From positions 369,231,868 through 369,295,867 of the forward strand of contig OX422207.1 in the NCBI GenBank assembly GCA_949130495.1: 64,000 nucleotides of DNA. The letters run 5' to 3'. Both the position numbers and the translations under genes were made by a program. Shown piece after piece: positions 34,883 to 46,069 of this stretch (position 1 is its first letter; each line of letters opens with the position of its first letter). The notes under the pieces are model-generated. The model did no database searches and was not told the DNA's origin. It saw nothing but the letters and a program-made list of their open reading frames with translations. The stretch is from Sambucus nigra. Its lineage: Eukaryota; Streptophyta; Magnoliopsida; Dipsacales; Adoxaceae.

Positions 34883-35239
34883 TTCAGTACATGTGCATGT
34901 GTGTTTCAATGTGTGTGTATATGTATTTAAATGTGTGTGTTTCAGTGTGTGTGTATATACGGTGGCATAATTGAAATGCACGAAATTACTTGGAGCTCAA
35001 ATTGAGTCGAAGTTTGAAGTGTTTGAAATACACAAAAAATATTTTTTTTTAAACCCTTGAGTTAGTTGAAAACATTATATATACATCTAATATAATAAAC
35101 CCAAATTGAGTCAAAGTTTGAAATGCATGAAAAATAAATTTTTGAAAAACCCTCAACTTACTCAAAAATATTATATATACATAGCTAAACATCTAATTTT
35201 CAAATATAGAAATCCTTATCAATGTACATAAAACCATTT

Positions 35240-35241
<2 letters not shown>

Positions 35242-35330
<89 letters not shown>
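35242..35330. repeat. (AT)n-(GT)n compound microsatellite
   Basis: About 59 bp of (AT)n followed directly by about 30 bp of (GT)n. Confidence 0.97.
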
Positions 35331-35332
<2 letters not shown>

Positions 35333-35656
35333 ATGTGTGTTTGATTATTCTCACATGCTTTATAATGAAATATGGCCCGACTTATTATTAAAAATTGTAT
35401 ATTAAACCCTTGATGTGGAATTGACTTATTAAGGTTTTAGACCTATTCTTGGATTTATGGTAATTGGAATATATACTCAGTAATTGAGTTATAGTTAAAA
35501 GTTTAATTAAAATATGAGAAATTTCATATTAGGTATAGTTATTTCTATAACTCCGTGAGTAATACCATTGATACCAAATACTTGATTGATGAAACTCTAA
35601 GTATGAAAATGTAAAATTGTATCCATGAGAAGATTTTAAGTTTGTACTCCCCATGA

Positions 35657-35757
35657 TATTATGTTCTTGGAATTATGTTCTTATTCAATTATGTTCTTGT
35701 AATTATGTTCTTCTAATTATGACATTCTGTTCTTGTTATGTTATGTTCTTGGAATTG
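35657..35757. repeat. Minisatellite of AATTATGTTCTTG units
   Basis: Six imperfect copies of a 13-20-bp unit, ATTATGTTCTTGGA or similar, occur in direct orientation (for example 35658, 35672, 35688, 35702 and 35741). Confidence 0.8.
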
Positions 35758-37339
35758 AGAAATGGACTAATTATGTAAGGCCCTTTATTTCTTAAGCAAA
35801 ATCAATCAAGTAGGCGATTTAGAAGGAGTACAGGATAAACTTGTGTCGGATTGTTGGTTTGATGATTTTTGTGGCATGTGTTGAATGATCATGGTTGGAT
35901 AATGATGACAGGTACCAAAATGCTCACTCTAATAATTATTTATAATAAACTTTAACTAATTATTTGTCTTAATGACTACCCTACCTTAAGGGCTACACAC
36001 ATAGATACATACACACTCACAATTGCACACATACACATACACACCCATACATAGATACGCGTACACACAGACTCACACGCACACATATACATTAAATATT
36101 TTGAATAGATTCATTTGGTTAACTTGTTTAGGTTATGTTCACCCTCCTTAAATGGTTGTTGTTTGGATGAACATAAATTGGTGGAAGGGAACAAATAGTA
36201 ATTTTAGATTTAATTTAATTAAAATGGACTTAAATTATACTTGTTGTGTATGATTGATTGGATGGAAAATCACAATTAGTTTAGGATTAATTAGAGCCAT
36301 TACATTTATGACTGATATTCACACCCTTCAATATATTTTCTCATGAAAAATGAGTCACAATATTATTCCTTTCAACAAGAGTATGAGAGCATGCAATTTT
36401 ATCGCACTAAAACATCTTTTGTTAGTGCACACCATATAGAGGGAACACCTATTTACAAGTATGGGAAGATGAAAATTAAATAATTAAAATGACTTATAAA
36501 TCATGAAGTTGATATCTCGCAAGACTACTCATTCGATTGTATTTTGTTTTCCTTACCAGAATGCTGGGATGGGGCAATAGAGATATATTTCTCCTGCATA
36601 ATCCAGCCAGGGTACTGACGTTGGTGACACTATTAGAAAAGGCTAAAAAACTATTCATCCATTGTGGACACAACTGCATAAAGAGAGCATTCATCCAGAT
36701 TGTGATGTCTCACAGCATATACATAATAAAAATGATCTTGTAAATAAGTTGAAGAATAAATAATTTTGATTTCATGTCATGAACCTTTATATGTCAATCA
36801 TAGATATGATTTCGCCAAGTTGGCTACAAAAAAAAATTCATTGATTTTTAAAAAGTAATACTAATTGGATGGAAATCAGACACATCGAGCATGTTTTAAT
36901 AATTGTTAAAAAGGTTTATGCGCATATATATATAGTCGTAAACTATTCTTTCTTACATGCGTTGCAATTTTTTTAATTGTAGGAAATGTCAAACTAAAAT
37001 GGAAATAGTTAACTAAATAGTGAAACATCGCTAATTGTGCACTCTCCTACACCCCAACCTCAATTCTTATCTCCTCCAAGATATAAATACTCTACTCTAC
37101 CAAAGATTAAATCTACCACTCCATCTCCTATCGAAAGAATCTTCAGAAGAATTTTTCCCCAAAGGGAAAAACAAGTTTTGATATTTTAGGGTTGAAAGAC
37201 AGAGTTCCCTAAAAGGTTGAAATGATGTAACCAATGGACTTACATCTCAGAGAATGAGGACTAGGAGGGAAAACTAACTGATAAGGAGAGAAATAAATTG
37301 AATAGGTCAAAGTATGTTAATGGGCGCAAAGTTGGGGCA
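35758..37339. other. No gene recognised
   Basis: AT-rich sequence with AC-rich words at 35995-36090 (cacacatacac type) complementary to the GT tracts upstream. Open frames at 36494-36743 on both strands lack motifs. No element ends seen. Confidence 0.4.
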
Positions 37340-37506
37340 AATTGTTATGATGGTCTGAAGGATGAATGGGAGAAACATACCAACGGGAATACGAACGAAG
37401 GTAAAAAAAGATAATCGGGTCAACTTGTACTTACATTCCCGACGAAAAAAATGGACCAATAAATTTCCAAATAAATTGGCTCCAACTCTGGTGAGTTTGA
37501 ATTTAG

Positions 37507-37581
<75 letters not shown>

Positions 37582-38087
37582 AAATATTGTTAGAATCAAA
37601 GTCTTAAATATAATATTATGTTATAGGAAATTATAAAATGCATGTCGAGCAGTCAGTCCAAGAACAACCCTGATAACATTGAAGCATATGCCAAAATTAA
37701 GATAATTAGGATGGAAAATAAGGGGAGTCCAATATGTGCGGGCTCTTATATTCCAAGTAGAGAATTACAACACAATGCACCTCTATTTCATGAGATATCT
37801 TCAATGAGGAATCACATGTTCCGAGATGCGGAAGAACATGTCAGGACTAAAGGAGAGGTGATAGAGCCTCAAAGGGAGGTGGGCAATGTTTGCAATAACA
37901 TGAAAATCCTTAAAAATGAAATCCATGGGGTTATCCAATTTTTTACTCAATAATAGGATTACCCCCTCAGATGCCTCCTCGAACATTCCATTATCCTACG
38001 CCTCAAAGTTACCCCCTTACATGCCTCCTTTTGAAACATTCCCCTCCTAAAAGCCTACACCTGGAAATATACGTCCCAAATGCCTCC
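37340..38087 (+). pseudogene. Possible DNA-transposon (Transposase_24/En-Spm-associated) remnant
   Basis: The frame at 37642-37953 encodes 103 residues containing KIIRMENKGSP, SYIPSREL and a Glu/Lys-rich helix near the end. It is followed after stops by proline-rich sequence (MPPRTFHYPTP). Upstream, around 37310-37400, NRSKYVNGRKVGAN and DEWEKHTNG are readable. Charged helical sequence followed by a proline-rich tail recalls plant Ptta/En-Spm accessory proteins, but no diagnostic motif was found. A 68-bp TA microsatellite interrupts it. It could equally be unrelated. Confidence 0.3.
37511..37578. repeat. TA microsatellite
   Basis: 68 bp of uninterrupted (AT)n. Confidence 0.97.
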
Positions 38088-38384
38088 TTTTGATTTTGAA
38101 TATCATTATATTTCAAACTGTTGCGTGTCACGGGTATCTGCTTTATCTCGTGTGTGTAGGTACAAAGTTGATAATTATTGGATTGCACACAATATTGAGA
38201 AAATCTTTGGGAGTTTCTGAAGAGCTAAAGATTTGAAGATGTTGAAGTTTGTTCGAAGACATGTCATTTAGTATTCTCAGTTTGAGGGTTTAATGGGGAT
38301 ATTATCTTATATGTCATTTGTTTTATTCATATTGCATAATTCGAATTTTTAATGTATGTACCTGTATAGACATAGGGGGAGATT
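38088..38384 (+). mobile_element. 3' end of a copia internal region lying upstream of the 5' LTR
   Basis: This segment is a direct repeat of about 45780-46069, the last 290 bp of the copia internal region. It includes the same polypurine tract, CATAGGGGGAGATT (38371-38384). A genuine single insertion would not have internal sequence outside its 5' LTR. This is therefore the truncated left copy of a tandem LTR-INT-LTR-INT array, or a recombinant. Confidence 0.88.
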
Positions 38385-38739
38385 TGTAAAGACGTAATTT
38401 TATAAATGTGCGGGGTAGAATCTAGGAATTTTCTGTTTGTCCTAGATCACAGTATGTATATTTGATACCGCTACATTCGGCACGTCAGTACGATCATCCA
38501 CGACAGTCTTGATCCTAATCCATGCATCCATCATCTTCACACGTGCATCATGCTTCATGCGACGTGCTGCTAAACCGTTCCCACTACTCCACTTTAAATT
38601 ACTGGTAAAATGATTTATTGGAGTTGTTTATATTTGCCTAAATATTTGAGAATTTTTTCAGAAAATATTTTTTCGAATTTTGATTTATTTTTATCAAAAG
38701 CAAAAAAATTTCTAAGTGTATAAGCAGAGTGCCTTGGTC

Positions 38740-38862
38740 GACGAGATCGTTTAAATGACATAGCACTGTCGTTTGAAAGAGATAGGCATGTCGCGCGATC
38801 TCATTCGAGAAAACCTATCCTTCATTCGAGCGACATGCTTATCTCGTTCGAACAACGTCGCT
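38740..38862. repeat. Dyad cluster with core TCGTTCGAACGA (copia LTR)
   Basis: Words such as ATCGTTTAAATGACAT, TGTCGTTTGAAAGAGAT, ATCTCATTCGAGAA, TTCATTCGAGCGACA and ATCTCGTTCGAACAACG occur in a row, ending 14 bp before the TATA box. They closely resemble the gypsy LTR cluster at 21233-21345. Confidence 0.85.
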
Positions 38863-38875
38863 GCCTCGATTTTTG

Positions 38876-38884
38876 TATAAATAT
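38876..38884 (+). promoter_or_regulatory. TATA box of copia 5' LTR
   Basis: TATAAATAT directly downstream of the dyad cluster; conserved at 46560-46568 in the 3' LTR. Confidence 0.75.
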
Positions 38885-39219
38885 CTGGTCACTTTCTATG
38901 TGTTTTCCAAGTCTTTTTCGCACACGATTTCTGTGAATTATAGCCCAAAAAATAGACTTCAAGTTTTATGGTCTTATGCCTTCTTTATTCACATAAACAC
39001 TACCATCTATGTATGTGAATCTTTAAACCTTCAAGGGGATCATTTTTACTCATCTGGAGTAACTTGTGGAGAAGCCGATGTCTTCTTCATTGGTGCCCAT
39101 CTGGATTTCTTGCGGCGGATTTCAACCGACGACATCGAAATCAAAACCTGAGGGTATTTCATAAGTCACTCTTATTTTCATTGTACTTCATGTAACCGTT
39201 TCTTACAAATTATAGTGGA

Positions 39220-39256
39220 AATAAAAAGGTTTTTCCCCTCTGGGGGGATTTTCCCT
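39220..39256 (+). promoter_or_regulatory. Poly(A) signal with conserved TTTTTCCCC/GGGGGATTTTCC element
   Basis: AATAAA is followed by AGGTTTTTCCCCTCTGGGGG. The same arrangement is found in the TR-GAG LTRs (54072 onward, with a CCCTGCGGGG loop), so it marks the R/U5 region of both families. Confidence 0.65.
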
Positions 39257-39401
39257 CATTTGTGTGCTTTGTTTGTGATTGACTATTCTTGCATGATCAT
39301 ATTGATTTCAATCAAACCTAGATGCATGTTTTAGGATTTAATTCAAAAACTGAGTTTAATTAAATAATTTCTTAATTTGAACAAATGCGAACTTTTCAAA
39401 T

Positions 39402-39413
39402 TGGTATCAGAGC
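39402..39413 (+). other. Primer-binding site, tRNA-iMet type
   Basis: TGGTATCAGAGC, 3 bp after the LTR end. Confidence 0.95.
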
Positions 39414-39504
39414 CAATTACACAGTTATATTGTGTAATTTTCCGCAAAAATTTTCTAAGATTTTAATTCTCTGAAAAATTTATTTTTGAAAAAGGGCGCG
39501 TTCA

Positions 39505-41470
39505 ATGGAGAAATTATATAATAATATGCCAGTTTTTTACGGGACAAATTATGCGTATTGGAAAGCCTGCATGAAATCTTCTTTAAAAGCCATTGATGAA
39601 AGAGTTTGGATTTTGGTTGAAAGAGGGTGGACACCTCCCTCCATCACTATTGATAACGCGACTAATTTAAAATATGTGATTGCATGGACGGAAGAAGAAT
39701 TTAAATGGTCATATTTTAATTCTAAGGGATTAAGTGCTATTTCTGGATCCGTCAGACCTGACGAGTTTCGACGGATAATGATGTGTACCACGTCAAACGA
39801 GGCATGAGATGTTTTTCAACTTATCCATGAAGGAACTAATGCTGTGAAAGAATCTAAACTGCAAAATTTAACAACTCAATTTGAAACTATCACCATGCTT
39901 GAGACTAAATGTTTTGATGAATTTTATGCTAGGTTATCTGATATTGTAAACACTAGCTTTAATCTTGGTGAATACATTCCTAATGCTAGAGTTGTTAAAA
40001 AGATTCTAAGATCACTGCCTAAGTGTTTTATCCCTAAAGTCACGGTGCTAAATTATATGGGTAATTTACACATGCTTAAATTGGAGGAACTTGTAGGAGA
40101 CTTACATACGCATGGAGTTGCATTTAATACCCAGGATAGAAAGAGTGAGGGGTCGGCAAGAAAGAGATTTGAGTCATCTATAAAAAGGGGGATAGAAACG
40201 TATGATTCTGAGTGTGACTTTTATTTAGATGATTTGGCACTGCTTGCTAAAAATTTCAAGAAAAATCTCAAATTCAAGAAAAATGGAAATTTCAAAGATA
40301 AAAAGAATTTTTAGAAAAATAAGAAAAATGAAAAAGATTTTAAAGATCCTCCTAAGAAAGATAGTGAGAGATGCTATGATTGTGACGGTAACGGTCATAG
40401 AGTTTTTGAGTGTGCTACCAGGGTGAATAGACTTGCAAAAGAAAAGGGAAAAGTTGTCCTTAATTGTACCCTTAGTGATGACAGTGAGGTCGAGTCGGTG
40501 GACTTTGGAGATGAGTCACCGCATGAGTGTAACTTCACCGGGACACCTCGACGGTGAAAACGAAGTGAGTGAGGGGGAGTATGATGCAAGTGAGAGCAAG
40601 AGTAATCTTCAACGTGCCTACGCTGAGTTATATAATGAGTCTTTTAAAACCAAAAACTGTAACAAAGAGTTAGTTCTTAGGATCACCGCTTTAGAGGAAG
40701 ATTTAGAAGAAGCGATATAGAAAGAGAGTCCTCCACTCGAACTACCTTGAGAGAGACAGAGTTTTCCTGTGTTGAGAGAGAAAGTTTATTTAGAGAGAGA
40801 GAGGGAGACTGTTTGAAGAGAGAGAGAGAGTTGTTTTGAGAAAGAGAAAAGGGACTTGACTAAACAAGTGGCTATTTTTATGAGTGAGATTCATTTCTCC
40901 TTGAAGCCTCGGAAGAAACTTGAAGCCCTTGTAGCCCATATTACTCATGATCTTGAGTGAGCATGGGAAGTCAAGGTTCAAAGCGAGGACAGATCTGGAA
41001 AGATGGGAAAGATGCTCCTCATTCCCGCTTTAGGTTTTGGTGATAGGCAGGGAATAGGTTTTGAGGGTGCCTCCACGTACCAAATTGCACCTGGACCAGT
41101 TCCTGAGTTTACTATGACTCCATATGGACATCTTTAAAAACCACGAAGGAGAGTTCAACCAAGAAAAGCTAACCAAGGTCCACCTAAGACTGTGTTCTTT
41201 TGTACATACTGCAAAAGAAAAGGCCACCTCAGGGAGTTTTGCTATAGTTTGGGTCGGACACGACGTACTACTGCTCCACCACATCGTACTGATGATTTTG
41301 CCAGTATGAGAGAGCGTGTTGAGTTTTTAACTGCCTCATCACAGAGTTTGATGGAGGAATTTCGACTGATGTCTTTGCCGTCAGTGAATGCTTCCCGCAT
41401 CCCGGCTAAAACCAACAACAATAAGGGTAAACAAAAGGTTACCACTTCTTGGGTACCTAAGAAAGATGAA
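39505..41470 (+). pseudogene. copia gag with two CCHC knuckles
   Basis: The frame starts at ATG 39505 (MEKLYNNMPVFYGTNYAYWK), typical of copia gag (UBN2/DUF4219 type), and is very similar to the TR-GAG gag at 59003. A TGA at 39805-39807 replaces a Trp codon. Coding continues at 39844-40314, then with frameshifts and a Glu/Ser-rich linker. Knuckle 1 is at 40372-40413 (CYDCDGNGH..C). Knuckle 2 is at 41201-41242 (CTYCKRKGHLREFC). A stretch of GAGA repeats around 40790-40830 interrupts a coiled-coil-like part. Not translatable as one protein. Confidence 0.88.
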
Positions 41471-41765
41471 AGTCCCTTGTTGTTCATGTCGCTCTCAAAG
41501 CACATAATACCTCATAGTGTTATTTTGATAGTGGGTGCTCCAGACATATGACAGGTGATGTCTCATTTTTTACCTACTTAGAGGAGTATAAGGAAGGTAG
41601 GGTCACCTTTGGAGATGGGAGAAAGTCTAGCATCGTAGGACGAGGTACAGTAGAGTTACCAGGATTTCCTAAGCTAGATAATATTTTGTACGTCAAAGGT
41701 TTGAAAGAAAACCTTCTCAGCATTAGCCAGCTGTGCTATGTTGACTTTACCTTAAAGTTTGACTA
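41471..41765 (+). pseudogene. copia protease domain
   Basis: The aspartic protease active site is encoded at 41521-41550 (YFDSGCSRHM) and is intact. The rest reads on to GFPKLDNILYVKGLKENLLSI, and the frame is open from 41548 to the TAG at 41764. The link to gag is frameshifted. Confidence 0.85.
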
Positions 41766-42630
41766 GGACGCGTGTAATGTCTATAATAAAGCCGGTAAAC
41801 TTTTAGTTCAAGGGGTGAGGATAGAAGATAACTGCTATGGGACTATGCTCAAATCCTCACTTGTCTGCAACAGCGCCACAATCACTCCTATGGATTTGTG
41901 GCACCAATGTCTAGGTCATGTGAACGTTAGAGATTTGACGTGATTAGCTAAAAAGGACCTAGTACATGTCTTACCAACAATTGGAAAGCCAACTTCCACG
42001 GTTTGTTGACCCTGTCAGTTGGGAAAGAAAATATGTAGCCCCCATAGGATGTTTTATTCCATTACCACCTCCCATGTGGTTGAGTTGATTCACATGGATC
42101 TTATGGGTCCTACTCGTACTAAGAGTCTGGGTGGTAAGAAGTATATCCTAGTGATGGTAGATGATTTCTCCAAATATTCAATTGTTGGTTTTCAGAGAGT
42201 GAAATCCGATGCTGTAGAGTTTTTAAAGACCAAATATCGTGTCCTGCAAAATCAACACGGAGTCAGTATTAACAGGATATGTAGTGACAACGGCATAAAA
42301 TTTAAGGAAGAAAATGTAGATCTTTACTGTGATAGCCTAGGAATCAAACATGAGTTTTCTGCTATGAAGACTCCTTGGAAAAATGGGATTGTTGCGAGAA
42401 AGAACACAACGATTGAGGAAATGGCTAGATCTATGCGTTTGGTCAAAAAGTTACTGGAGATTTTGGGCAGAGGCGGTGTCTACCGCATGCCACATGGTGA
42501 ATAGGGTTTACATGCGTCCACACACTCTTAAGACGCCTTACGAATTGTGGACTGGAAAGAAACCAAACCTTGCATATTCCCGTGTCTTTAGGAGTAAATG
42601 CTACATCCTAAGGGATATAGAGTAATTAGG
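41766..42630 (+). pseudogene. copia integrase (catalytic Glu replaced)
   Basis: The GAG-pre-integrase finger (WHQCLGH ... C..C) precedes the core. Catalytic Asp codons are at 42097-42099 (HMDLMGP) and 42286-42288 (SDNG). The third catalytic residue, normally Glu in NG.VERKN, is GCG (Ala) at 42394-42396 (NGIVARKN), D-x35-E spacing otherwise preserved. Stops are present near 41941 and 42007, and a frameshift near 42480. The end shows YELWTGKKPNL, the usual copia block. Confidence 0.9.
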
Positions 42631-44495
42631 AAAGTTTGACTCCCAGGGCGACGAGAGAATATTGCTAGGATATTCATCAAACAGTAGAGCGTACTGGTTT
42701 TTAACCTAAAGAGCTCTTAGGTTATGGAGTCAATAAATGTCACCATGCAGGATAACGAACCACCGACATTTATTGATCGTAGCCTTCAGTGTGAGGATGA
42801 GGACTTTTCTGGTAGTGATTCACTTGTCCTTCACCCACGCCCTGTGGACCGTACTCTTGTGTTAGGGGACACACCGGATTGGGTTCGCAAGAGTCATGAC
42901 CCTGTTTCCATTGTAGGTGATACCACCTTAGGGGTCAAGACTCGTGCTCAGCTAGAGAATGTTGTTAGTCATTTTTTCTACACATCCATAGTCGAGCCCA
43001 AGAATAACAAAGAAGCAATCAAGGATGAACACTGGATATCTGCCATACAGGACGAGTTGCTTCAGTTTACAAAGAACAATGTCTGGGAACTTGTGCCCCG
43101 ACTTAGTGAGACTAATATGATAGGTACCAGGTGGATTTTCAAGAATAAAATGGATGAAAATGGTACCATAATCAGAAATAAGGCTAGGTTGGTCACTCAG
43201 GGATACACACAGATAGAGGGTGTAGACTTCAGGGAGACATTTTCTCCTATTGAGAGGCTTGAGTTCGTCCGCTTACTACTCAACATCAAATGTCATCTGC
43301 GCTTCAAGTTATACCAGATGGATGTCAAGAGTGACTTTCTAAATGGCATTCTACATGAGGAGGTTTACGTGGAATAACCAAAAGGGTTTGAAGACCCTAA
43401 GCACATGGAGCACATTTACTATCTGAGGAAATCCTTGTATGGTTTGAAGTAAGCACCCCGTACTTGGTACGAGAGGCTTACTTCCAATCTCTTAGCCCGT
43501 GGCTTCAAGAGAGGGGGATTTGATATGACGTTGTTCGTCAGGAGAGATGACTGTACTATTTTGGTTTCCCATGTCTATGTGGACGACATAGTCTTTGGAT
43601 CCACGTGCTCCCAGCATGCTCAACACTTTAAGGAGAAGATGAAAAGTAAGTTTGAGATGAGCATGGAAGGCGAGCTTACTTTCTTCCTTGGTCTCCAGGT
43701 TCGTCATCTAGAAGATGGGATGTTCATCTCCCAATCCAAGTATGCTAGAGACCTAGTGAAGATATTTGGTTTGGACTTCCTTTAAGAATGCATGTACACC
43801 TATGAGTACTTCTATCAAGATTAGTAAGGACACTTTAGGTAAGGCAGTAGAGAAAACCTTATATCGAAGTATGATAGGTAGTCTTCTCTACTTGACTACC
43901 AATCATCCTGACATAGACTTTAGTGTTGGAGTTTGTGCACGATAGCAGGGATCCCCGAAAGAGTCACACCCACTCTCTTTAAAATGTAGTATCAAATATA
44001 TGAGTGGAACTCTCTCATATGGTTTTTGGTATTCCTTTGATACCGATGACCGTTTGTTCGCCAATTCAGATGCCGATTGGGCCGGGGATGTAGATGGTTG
44101 TAGGAGCACTTATGGCGGGTGTTTCTATTTTGGTTCTGCTCTTGTCTCCTGGTTGAGCAAGAAGAAAAACTCCATTTCTTTATCCACTGCGGAGGCTGAG
44201 TACATCGCCGCCGGGAGTTATTGCACGCAACTCTTGTGGATGAAGAAAATGTGGGAGGATTATGGGATTTCATAGGACACCATGACTATCTCATATGATA
44301 ACACGAGTACGATACACATATCCTACAATCCGGTCCAACATTCACTCACAAAGCACATTAGGATACGCGAGCACTTTATACGTTAGTTAGTTGAGGAGAA
44401 AGTTGTATCCCTAAGTTTCGTACCCACTAACGATATTTTCATGAAACCTTTAGATGCCCTTAGATTCGAGAGTCTTAGGAAGTCTTAAGGGATTT
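42631..44495 (+). pseudogene. copia reverse transcriptase and RNase H
   Basis: The longest frame, 42724-43377 (217 codons), carries WIFKNKMDENG, ARLVTQGYTQIEGVDF, ETFSPIERLEFVR and QMDVKSDFLNG. After a stop (43375) it continues with YLRKSLYGLK, stop, APRTWYE. The catalytic YVDD is at 43576-43587. RNase H at 44000-44275 shows ANSDADWAGDVDGCRSTYGG, then LSTAEAEYIAA, with the active-site residues readable. Pol ends about 44487. At least six stops or frameshifts are visible. Confidence 0.92.
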
Positions 44496-46069
44496 GCACA
44501 GTTGACTGAGGGGTTGGTCTGTGTCTAGGATAGGATGCATTGTCATGTTCATATCATATGATTCCTATTGCTAGTTTGTATCATTTGTATTATTATTTTT
44601 ACTTTTTTATATTTTTTGGAAAAATCCAAAAAGATTTTCTTTTTATAAAAATTTTAGAAAAGCACAAAAGATTTTTGTATTTTGTTTACATCTTTTATGG
44701 ATGAGAATTTAAGATAGCCGAGTCACAAATTTCATTCCATTTATCCATGTGACTGTTTGATAGTGATTTGAGACGCTACATCATTGCATCCATGTGATTT
44801 ACATTGTTTGGAGTCTTTGAGATGTGATTAGTGATATCTTTCTACATGTTTGGCTCTTTATCTCCTTTATTGCACACATGCACGGTTTTATTTTATTATT
44901 GTACTTGTCTATCACATATTGGCTTGAGTGTTTCCATCTCAATTCTTTCTATACAATGAACCATATGAGATCAAACTTGACAAGATTGGAATGCTTGTAA
45001 AAAATCATTTGGTGAGATTGTGTGGTTTTTTTAAAAATGGTGAAGGGATACGAAATGTAATTATCTATCCTTTACGATTAGCCACCGTTTAAATCGATCT
45101 AAAAAATTGAGGAATTTTATTATCCAGGGTCCACAAAGGTTAAAAGAACCCCGATAAAATTTAAAGGCAATAAAAAACAATACATGTAAAATATGGGCAT
45201 TATGTTTCACCATCAATTCTCCAAAGTTTGAGAATTTAGATCACCTCTATTCAAAATATAAATCTGGGGGAGTTTGGTTGGAGAATTTAAATGGGTTTGT
45301 GCTTCCTTGAAAGTCCTGAAAAAGTATTAAATCATTTTGGACGTTATTGGTGTGAAAATCACTTTGAGCTTTGATTTGTTGATTTGATTGAGTCAATGTC
45401 TCATATTTCCATCTTTTTACACCTAAGGAAGATGTTGAGTTCATTCTTTAGAAGTATCCGATATTCATCGTGCACATATGTCATGTTTGTATGCATTTAT
45501 TTTCCTATCGAATTTTATCACACCCCTACATTTACCCTATCATCGAATTGGTTGTTTTTGTGTCCTTTCATGGTACGATTCTTAGTTGTATATCTTGTGT
45601 GAAAAATTTCGAAAAATTCAAAAATATGTAGTTTATTACCTTGTGACATTTTCCATATTTATGCTTCTCATATCTGTCTATTTGGGGACATCATAAAAAG
45701 GGGGAGAATGAATTATGGGGGAGATTTGTTTGGTTGGTTGATTTATCAATGATTTGACTAAGCTTAACTGATCTTTGATTTTTCATATCATTATATTTCA
45801 AAATGTTGCGTGTCGCGGGTATCTGCTTTATCCCATGTGTGTAGGTACAAAGTTGATAATTATTGGATTGCACACCCTGATGAGAAAAGCTTTGGGAGTT
45901 TCTGAAGAGCCGAAGATTTGAAGATATTGAACTTTGTTTGAAGACATGTCATTTAGTATTCTCAGTTTTAGGGTTTAGTGGGGATATTATCTTGTATGTC
46001 ATTTTTTTTATATAGATTGCATAATTCGGATTTTTTATATATGTACCCGCAGAGACATAGGGGGAGATT
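44496..46069 (+). other. Long 3' untranslated internal region of the copia element
   Basis: Non-coding. It aligns with the TR-GAG internal 3' region (56227-57710): for example AAGATAGCC.AGTCACAA, CATTTATCCATGTGACTG and GGGGACATCATAAAAAGGGG. It ends in the polypurine tract CATAGGGGGAGATT. The homology shows that the gag-only family derives from this copia lineage by loss of pol. Confidence 0.85.

Larger units (their letters stand above)
38385..39398 (+). repeat. 5' LTR of copia element (1,014 bp)
   Basis: Starts TGTAAAGACG, ends ACTTTTCA, 3 bp before the PBS. It contains the dyad cluster (38740-38862), a TATA box (38876-38884) and an AATAAA signal (39220-39225) next to a conserved TTTTTCCCC..GGGGGGATTTTCC dyad. 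Confidence 0.93.

Noticed and set aside
34740..34970. 76-codon frame over CT/TA/GT repeats
   Set aside because: Pure microsatellite translation (Leu-Ser, Tyr-Ile, Cys-Val repeats).
36494..36743. Overlapping frames on both strands as a possible host gene
   Set aside because: No recognisable domain, no splice-supported continuation and short length.
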